From Chrysomallon squamiferum (taxonomy: Eukaryota; Mollusca; Gastropoda; Neomphalida; Peltospiridae): DNA of 64,000 nt. Below the pieces are notes generated by a model that was not told the origin of the DNA, did not search any database, and saw nothing but the letters and a program-made list of their open reading frames with translations. The stretch's first letter is position 1. Every line of letters begins with the position of its first letter. The stretch is from positions 9,466,041 through 9,530,040 of the forward strand of contig CM022668.1 in assembly GCA_012295275.1 (NCBI GenBank), in the 5' to 3' direction. The position numbers were made by a program, and so were the translations under genes. This document shows positions 53,035-64,000 of the stretch, piece by piece.

Positions 53035-54360
53035 TTTATTATAAAGTCTGTATATTGTTTTTCATCTTTTTTTTTTCCAAAAAGATTTCAGATTCAGTTA
53101 CATAGCAAGAGGCATTACTTTTCAAAAGAAAAAAAAGGATGGTGTAAAACCACTATTAGCTTTTAACTCTGTGGTCTTCATTTAAACTTTTAAGTAAAAT
53201 TAGTAGAGGACATGTGTGAGTATTAAAAGAAAGTAATAATTATTTTATACAGATTTACATTTGACCTATACCTAACTTGGAAACTGAGGTATACCTGAAT
53301 TACTGGTAAAACACTGTTAAATTTAGTTACCAGTTTTAAACTGAAGATTATTCAAAAGGTTATTTACAACAAATGTGTATTCAGTGGTTATTTTAATTAA
53401 TTATTCTTTTGAAATAATACTGTCTACAAATTAATTTTTGATTAAACCAGGTTGCAAATGTACATATCCATTTTTTTTATTACATTGTAGAGCATATTTT
53501 GTTGAATAACGGGCAACACAAACTTTCTTTGAATTGGAGAAATGCAGAAATAAGACTAAATATATTCTATATACTTGTAACTAATTTTTATTTTGCTATT
53601 ACACTTCTTTTTTTTCATCTAGTTATAATCAGTAATGAATTAAACAAGAAAAGAGTAGAGTTTAAAAACATCTGTGAGTCACCATGATTTTGTAATGATG
53701 ACATCAGTGTATACAGGACAGATCAATTTGCTCTAAAGTTTCATCTATTGCTTTGCCATACACACCATGATTCCAGTTATGGAATAAAATGGCAGCACTT
53801 ACTTTACTCTCTGTTATTGCTATGAACAACTGTAGGCTTCTCCGAAAACAATAAAAATAACAGCTTGGAAGTATGAAGATGTTTTAAATAATCATTTAAT
53901 CACACTGGCACAATGATACCATTAATGCTAATTGACATTAATTATTATTATTTTTTTTAAAGTTTAGAGAAGAGACTTGTTGTTGTCATTTAATAGTGTA
54001 CTCCTACTATGATCAAAGTATATTTTACATCTGCAGTATACACAGAGTTAACATGTATACCACTGTTTGATACACCGAGATCTATTTCTGGAATTAATGT
54101 TTCTTGAATCCTTTCTCTGACATTTACACATCAATGATTCAATCATATGAAAATTATATTATTAATGGGACATAATTTTGTGATGTTGCTGTTATAGAAA
54201 ACTACAACATGGATTATTTCTGGTTAGTAGCAAGTGTCTGTTATATGTAAGGTACTGTACAGATAGATGCACAGATTTCATAAAAGCAGGGAGGTATAGT
54301 AAGAAAAAACTCTTCAGAAGTATAAAAATAACAAAATTACCAAGAGATGCATAAATAGTA
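53035..54360. other. Intergenic DNA between the ANK-SOCS gene and SEC61B
   Basis: AT-rich and mostly unique; no gene, RNA or array recognised. The short frame near 53.5-53.7 kb has no domain. Confidence 0.5.
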
Positions 54361-54454
54361 TTTATTTATAAAACTGGATTGACACTGTAAATTGACTGAA
54401 GCAATGATTAAAATAAAGTAGTGAAATAAAATGCTTTTAAACCTATTATTTATT
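54361..54454 (-). terminator. SEC61B: Candidate poly(A) signals of SEC61B
   Basis: Two AATAAA hexamers on the minus strand (54454-54449 and 54366-54361) lie about 175 and 265 nt past the stop codon. Either could end the transcript. Confidence 0.4.
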
Positions 54455-54628
54455 GTTGTGTATATTGTGAAAATCTTTTCAGTACACTGACAACAGAATT
54501 TAATGGAATGATATTTTTTTATCTTTCTGTTGCAAAACTTCATTGATGTGTGACATTCCAGTGATAAACATATCCCATCATGCAGTATGTACAAATAGTC
54601 TCTGTTGATTGGTTGCCGTCAAGTACGT

Positions 54629-57034
<2,406 letters not shown>

Positions 57035-57409
57035 ATTTTTGTATGAGGAGAAATGATGACGTTGATATTAATAGACTTGGCAAACCTTTTGATCCGCTTT
57101 CCTAAAATAGTACCCAAAGTTAACAAATGACAGGAAAGCCAGTTAACAGATCAAGGGAAGTAACTGCATTTTATTTATTTACTTGTTTAATTGTCGGTAC
57201 CAAAAACCGACAGACCTTGACGTAAAAAATTTGAATAATAAAACTACGAAACTGCTAGGGCAGTAAAAAAGTAAATAAATAAATAATAATAAAATTATTT
57301 GTTTTATGAACATAAACTGTAATATCTCACTGGTTTTGGATGTACATTCATTGTAAAATAATTAATCTTAATTTAAAAAATATATATAGGCTATATGTTT
57401 GGGTGAGTT

Positions 57410-57448
<39 letters not shown>

Positions 57449-58818
57449 ACGTTGAGTAAACTCGAGATGTACTGTAGAGGTGATTGTATCTCGATACATG
57501 AAATGATCACGTACCAAAGACCAAACTGTTACACCAGCTTAGTAAATAATATGCTTAAATCAAACACCAGATAACTCTTGCTTGCCTTCAACCTTACACG
57601 ATTGTCTACCCTGTACAGAAAAAAAGATGATGCAGCAACGTTTGTAAATTAAATACTGTTATCTAATCAAATGTTTATAATTTGTGTCATACATCATGAA
57701 TATCACTGTAAAATTTCATGTATCCGTCTGCCTGTTGCATGCTTGCCTGTCTGTCTGACTGTCTGTCTTTCTCTTTCTATCTTTCTCTCAGCAACACACA
57801 CACGCACACCCAACACAATCACATTCATACACTGAGAAACAGTGCACAGATACGCGACAAAATCGCACTTTTCGTCAGTACGCGAGTTTCAGCTTATGTG
57901 CACAATTAGCGTTTAATTCGTCTGTTTTTAAAATATCTGAAGTTAAAAACGTTTTCAATGACTTCGTACGAGTATTTCTCCATTAATTCGTTTTTGAACT
58001 TTTTATTTTGATGTTCAAGATGTTTTTCTAATTCTTTCTTTCTTTTTTTTTTTTTTTTTTTTTTTTGGACAAAATCTTCCAGGCATCTGAAACAAATAAA
58101 AATAAAAATAAAAATAAAAAATAGAAATAAAAAAGAAAAAGAAAAAGAAAAAGAAAAAAGAAATAAAATAGTAAAATAATAATATAACAAAATTTAAAAA
58201 ATAAAATTGGTACTTGTCTCTTCTGAAACCAGTCTGAACTGTAGATCTGTAATTAACCGTATTTCAAAATATTTTCGTAATCTATCGCGAACCAATAGTT
58301 TTTCTAGCAGTAGCAAATTTTATTTGATTTGACATGTATAGTTCACACACCTTTAACGCCTCGTGCTAGAATCATGTGATCAAATATTGCCACTTGATTG
58401 GATATTTATTTTTATTCTACATAAGTAGATTTAAATGTTAATAATTAGATAAAGCATAATTAATTAGAATTTTAATTTCATGCAGTGAATTCGATATCCT
58501 GAAAATCTGACAGTTATTTTGCTTTTAAAAGGAAATATAATAATTTAATGAACTTCGTTGACTGTATTTGTTTTTATAAAGCTTGAAATAATAGACCAAA
58601 ACTTCAAGAATTGTTCAAAACATAAAACTGCTATTACTACATAATTTTTCAAGTTATCATCGTAAATATGTTATTTTATTTTTTTTTATTTTTTTTTTTT
58701 TTCATTCAGTGCTCTTTCCAGTGATTCTGAAAAAAAATTAATATTAGTGTTTTATATTTGTTATTTTTAACACCTACACTGTAGACGTAAGTAATTAGGC
58801 ATAAAAACGGAAATTAAG

Positions 58819-58855
<37 letters not shown>

Positions 58856-59202
58856 AGCACAATATCTGTTAAGTGATATAACTATACAGTACTTATTAAC
58901 TCTGATTTAACTATACAATAACAACTAACTCTTACAAAACGAGAAAACTAACTATTGACTGTGATATAATTATCAATGTTGAAATAACGGCATTATAAAG
59001 ATAAGCGGCAATTTTCAACAGGTGAGGATATTTACCGTTAATATTCAGTAAAAGAAATCAATTCGTATCACAACTGACATTCAATATATATTTTTTCCCA
59101 TCGATTCTGTACGCAGCTTGCCAGAGCAACGCGATAAAACGAGCTTCCAATGACACAGCAGTATAAAAGCAAAACTTCTACAGAACGATGGTTATTGAAA
59201 TG

Positions 59203-59237
<35 letters not shown>

Positions 59238-61118
59238 GTTGAGAGATCCTTTTTTCATCTGTTCGATTTACTAAATTACTCTTTATCCAATGATAATTCG
59301 ATAACGAACATATTCATTTTTTTAATATTTTTTTATATATGTTTATGTATAACTTGTATCTGTCAAGTTTTTTTTTAAAAAATGTTATCACTCTTTTAAG
59401 CTAGGCATATTTCTCTCTGAAAGTTCGCGAACATATGTGACCAAAAGGTGAGCTCGTAATTTTATATTGTACTCTTTCATGTTACGTTAAATAATACTAC
59501 ATTACACTGTATATTATTATTTTATATTATATTACATTACACTATACATTATTTTATTATATTACATTATATTACATTACGTTAAATTATATTATATTAC
59601 ATTATATTATACTCTACATTATTCATATGTTATCTTATATTATATTACTTTATATTATATTATGTTATATTATATTATGCTTTGTCATGTTATGTTATGC
59701 TACATTACGTTATGCTATATTATATGATATGCCATATCATATAACATCATATCATATCTCATAATTATTTTATTATTTTATATCATATCTTTCTGTATCT
59801 GTTTTTCTCTATTTTCTATGTTTGTCTTTCTGTTTGTTTCTCTCTATACATCTTTCTGTCTATGGGTCCATCTGTCTGCTTATATATTTATCTCATCATT
59901 CTTAATATGGTTCTTATTTTTATGGTGTTTTTGTTGTAGTTGTTTTTCTTCATTTGTCTTGTCATTATTATTCTGAATTCAAGTATTTTTATTACTAGGT
60001 TATTCCTAAGTCATTCTGTTAGTTTAAATAGATTATATAAAAACAACAACAAAAGAACAACAACATATTATATATATATATATGTATATATATATTTATT
60101 TAAGCAGTTATTATTTTTTTTTCTCTTCGGTTAATTGAGATATTTTTTGTCTAATCTTCAAGAAACAAAAATTTTGTATGTGTCACGAGGGATTTCAACA
60201 GCCTGAGTATCTGATGTGTTTCTGAACTGTTTATATAGTTTAGAGAATATCTTAGGAACAGACTAAATACAGGCTATGTACTAGTAAGCGTCTTAATTTT
60301 TCACCTTGTGGTATTAAAGAATAGGTCAAAATGTTTGATGCCTTTCCAAATTAATGTTTTATTAATTAATTACAGTTCTTTCTTTTATTCTTTCTTTTAT
60401 TCTTTTTCTAACTTTCTTTCTTTCTTTCTTTCTTCATAATATTGTTTTTCTGAGTTATAGCGAACAGTATTTGGTTCACTTTTAAAAATAGTTTGATATG
60501 TTTCTTGCCAACATTGCTAATAATAAAATAATAAAATATGATACTGATGATGATGATGATGATGATAATAATAATAAATGTAAGAACGACAACAACAACA
60601 ATAATAATGACGACGATGATGATGGTGATTATGATGATAATTAGTAATAGCAGTAGTTGTAGTAGCAGTAGTAATAATAATAATCATATATAAAATACCA
60701 GTGATTCATAATGACTGTCATACTTTATTATCATCAAAGACTGGTAACTACAGCCAAATTTAATGAAACATACGCAAGGAAGCAAAAATAACTTATGTTA
60801 CTATCATATATACATTTACAAAATTTTAACTGTTAGGCCATCGACAACTATTCTTAGTCAAAATAATTCATAAAGTTTTTTTTGTTGGGCGTTTACCAGA
60901 TGGTTCGTGTTACATAATAAAACTTTATTCAAGTGAGTTATAAGCTTTTTATGATTAAATGTCCTGCTGATGAATCCAAGATGTATAAGGAAGATTAATA
61001 TTTTTTGTTTCCATTAGAGACATCAGCTAAGCCACAACCTCGAGATAAAGACCGACTTGGCTTGGTTAAGTTTATGAACTCCGGCACTGATTTCTAAAAG
61101 GCAAATTTCAATAGCTGG

Positions 61119-61152
<34 letters not shown>

Positions 61153-61350
61153 CACAGAGCCCCCATTGTCAACATAAAACTGTTTATTTGTAATAGACGT
61201 CAAGACCCATACTTTGGGCGAAAAGGCTGATTGCCAAGAATTGCGTTGAAAACGATTTACCGTTTATTACGTAAAAAAAAGGCGCCATTGAATTTCGCTA
61301 ATTCTTGCCACCAAATAGAGTAACGAAAGAAAATGAGATATAAAAAAAAA

Positions 61351-61388
<38 letters not shown>

Positions 61389-61479
61389 GAAAACAAAAGA
61401 AGAAAAATTATGAAGGGAAGATAAAAAAAAAAAAAAAAAAAAGAAGAAAAGTTGTAAAGTGGAAAAAGATAAAGTAATA

Positions 61480-61513
<34 letters not shown>

Positions 61514-62195
61514 AAAATAAATTACAAACAGGGGCTATTTGTGGAATGTCAGTATTGAAAGTAGAGTGTTATGTAACTGTGTGTTTGTCAGAAAGATCGA
61601 TCAACAGAGCAGCTTGTTTGTTCAGCTGAATGAAAATATATTACAGTCAGTCTGAAAGTGTCTCTTTGTAACTGGAGTGACGGCTAAATGAGATGTATTA
61701 ATAGTGAATTTCAGAATGGATGAACTTTAAAAACATTTTTTTTTTTTTTCAATTCCTCATTCATTCTATTCATCAGTCATCGATTCACAAAACTGTTGAG
61801 CCACATGCATTCAGAGTATCATTCATCTGTTTACGTCTGTCTTTCCATCTGTTCGTTCATCCATCCTGTTTTCTATAAAGAGAGAATGGAAGATCGAGAA
61901 AGAGAGATTGACGAAGTGAAGGAAGGACGGAGACAGAGAAATATACAGAAATTCTTAGTAAGATAGTGAAAGAGAGAAAGTGAGAGAAAGTGTGTGTATG
62001 TGTGTGTATATATGACAGAGAGAGAGAGAGACAGCGTGAGAGAGAGAGAGAGAGATGGGTAGAAGGATGGGCGTCTTTCTATTATGTCTACTGCCGAAAA
62101 CTGCTGATTCTATTATTACTGGTATTGCTGTTGGTGGTGGTGCTGCTAATACTACACTACCACCACCATTACCACCTATACAATTGTTAGTACTG

Positions 62196-62246
<51 letters not shown>

Positions 62247-62247
62247 T

Positions 62248-62287
<40 letters not shown>

Positions 62288-62640
62288 TTATTACTACTAC
62301 TAATCATAACAACAACAACAACAACAGTAATAATAATAATAATAATGGTGATGATGGTGATGATGATGATGAAGATCATGATAAATAAATAAATAAACAA
62401 AAATAAACCGAAATCAAAAGAAGAAGAAAACAAAACAAAACAACAATAGCAAAGAAAATTTATTTAAAAAAAGACCGTTTAAAAAGTTGCACGAAATACT
62501 TCTGGCTAAAAATAACTTCCCATCTGTTTGCTTGTGTCAATAATAAACCTTAAAGTACAGCTAACGATGTCAAAATATTACAAAACTGCATGTTACTAAG
62601 TTACCTTGTTACATGTTAGCCAAAAACCTTAATTCTTACG
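57035..62640. other. Low-complexity intergenic DNA right of SEC61B
   Basis: No gene recognised. It holds (GT)n 57414-57444, poly(T) 58045-58066, poly(A) about 58819-58850 and 59202-59233, a decayed TTATATTACATTA array at 59460-59765, poly(T) 61123-61152 and poly(A)/GAAAA tracts at 61340-61512. A GA-rich block spans 61880-62055, with TAC/TGC/CAA/GAT trinucleotide runs at 62188-62375. Confidence 0.5.
59460..59765. repeat. Decayed TTATATTA/CATTA minisatellite
   Basis: Variable units such as TTATATTATATTACATTAC repeat across 300 bp. Confidence 0.8.
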
Positions 62641-62708
62641 CTACAGTTGAAAATAGACTGGCTTCACGTCTCTTTTAACAGACTGGAAATTTCATCACTG
62701 TTGTATTT

Positions 62709-62710
<2 letters not shown>

Positions 62711-62800
<90 letters not shown>
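62711..62800. repeat. 90-bp (CT)n microsatellite
   Basis: About 45 uninterrupted CT units, the longest polypyrimidine run of the window; such tracts can form triplex DNA. Confidence 0.95.
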
Positions 62801-62802
<2 letters not shown>

Positions 62803-63444
62803 TTTTGTGTGCGTATGAGTGCGTATATATGTTTTTATTTATTTATCGGCTTGACTTATTTTTGCTTAGGTCTGTTAGCCTTTCCAAGATCGTATAAACA
62901 ATTATTTTCTTTGTCCTTTCTCCTATTTTCCTATCTTTCTCTTTCTCTGACGATTTCGAGTCAGTATTTTCTAACTCTAAACTATTAGTCATAATAAAAA
63001 AAAAATGAATCACAACACGAATTCGGACCGCAGATGAATAAAACAAAATCAGGATTCCGGAGTCTTTAGCAAGTCTATAGTTGGATTTACCTTCATCACA
63101 CCTGTGAATGGCTATAATTATACAGGTAACACGTAACATGCATACACACACCTGTACTTACCTGTTAACAAGCTCATTACTAGAAATCATACATATAAGG
63201 TAAGAACACATCTTCATTTGATTTGATTTTAATATTTTTATTTTAACTCTATGAAAATATTTGATGATGATAATGATGTTATCTAGGTGTGTCACTGTTG
63301 TTGAGTTTTATTTTTTTTTTTTTTTCTTAGATGTAGTAGTTGTGGTAGTACTACTACTAGTTCTAGTAGTAGCTGTAGTAGTAAAATTAGTAGATTAATA
63401 ATACTAGTAGTGAAAAATAAATAAATAAATAAAAATTATATTTA

Positions 63445-63490
<46 letters not shown>

Positions 63491-64000
63491 TGAAGGAACA
63501 ATATACGTAACTTACAATATATTTGAAAACAAGCTTCACAATTTAATAAAAAAATGTATACTAATTTCAACAGACGTCACTTAGTTGCTTTATGACGTCA
63601 CAATGCCGTGACCTCTGACCTCTAAAACTTTAAAATTACGGAAAGCAGAATGAAACAAGAAAGGTATTTTGATATTCTTCTGTTTGTTAACTAATTTTTT
63701 TATGGTGCACTTACATTTATGTAACACAGTGAATGTTATAAATTTCAGTAATTTAATCTTGTAATTATAAAAATCAAAGTACGTATGCTTATGTTACTGG
63801 TACGTTCACATCATGAATTTTGGCAAGTATTGTATAATTATGAGAACAAAATATTTTGTTATTTATTTATTTGTTGCTTTGTCTGTTTGTTAGTTTGTTT
63901 TTGCTTTAGTTATTTATTTCACTGTAGAAGACACGATAAATTATTATTATTATTATTATTATTTAATTAATTAATATATTCTCTTTAATTTTGTTTTAAT
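62801..64000. other. Right end of window, no gene proven
   Basis: Contains a TAG/GTA trinucleotide block near 63333-63420, (AAT)n at 63448-63488 and (ATT)n at 63941-63962. A small patch at 63570-63630 carries CRE and nuclear-receptor-like motifs. No coding frame was accepted. Confidence 0.45.
63590..63621. promoter_or_regulatory. CRE plus perfect DR1 nuclear-receptor motif
   Basis: TGACGTCA near 63593-63600 is followed closely by TGACCTCTGACCT at 63609-63621. The latter is the reverse complement of AGGTCA-G-AGGTCA, a consensus DR1 for HNF4, RXR or COUP-TF type receptors. This is motif identity only; no nearby gene is known. Confidence 0.3.

Overview
The window is animal nuclear DNA: very AT-rich, full of microsatellites and poly(A)/poly(T) runs, with intron-rich genes that use GT-AG splice sites. 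Nothing in it is bacterial. Three protein genes can be supported. The repeat-rich texture and an ankyrin-SOCS gene beside conserved housekeeping genes would fit a lophotrochozoan such as a mollusc (possibly a cephalopod), but that is inference. No lineage-specific gene fixes the species.

Layout. From 1 to about 34.1 kb no gene could be established. This part holds a 589-bp inverted-repeat transposon (275-863), old tandem arrays near 2.05-2.8, 15.0-15.5 and 28.3-28.8 kb, a decayed LINE reverse transcriptase (about 21.7-22.5 kb, minus) and a CpG-bearing promoter-like patch at 16.1-16.5 kb. From 34,142 to 49,500 on the minus strand lies a complete 16-coding-exon gene for mitochondrial FAD-dependent glycerol-3-phosphate dehydrogenase (GPD2, 726 residues). 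I assembled it exon by exon and every junction keeps frame. At 52,080-52,967 (plus) is an uninterrupted ankyrin-repeat/SOCS-box gene of 295 residues. At 54,629-57,034 (minus) is a complete 4-exon SEC61B gene of 95 residues. From 57 kb to the end I found only low-complexity DNA and a few possible regulatory motifs.

The three genes are not an operon. GPD2 feeds cytosolic glycerol-3-phosphate electrons into the respiratory chain. SEC61B is the tail-anchored beta subunit of the ER translocon. The ANK-SOCS protein is probably a substrate receptor of a cullin-5 ubiquitin ligase.

The most unusual feature is a pattern in the introns. Most GPD2 introns and the last SEC61B intron carry minisatellite arrays that abut a splice junction, and in several the repeat unit contains a copy of the exon edge plus its donor or acceptor. 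The clearest are the 32-bp array after GPD2 exon 7, the 88-bp array after exon 3, the 22-bp array after exon 5, the 54-58-bp array after exon 12 and the 44-bp array before SEC61B exon 4. Each gives the spliceosome a ladder of decoy sites. In the exon 3 array each unit could even be read as a 30-nt in-frame microexon. I saw no CRISPR array, rRNA gene or intact tRNA gene.
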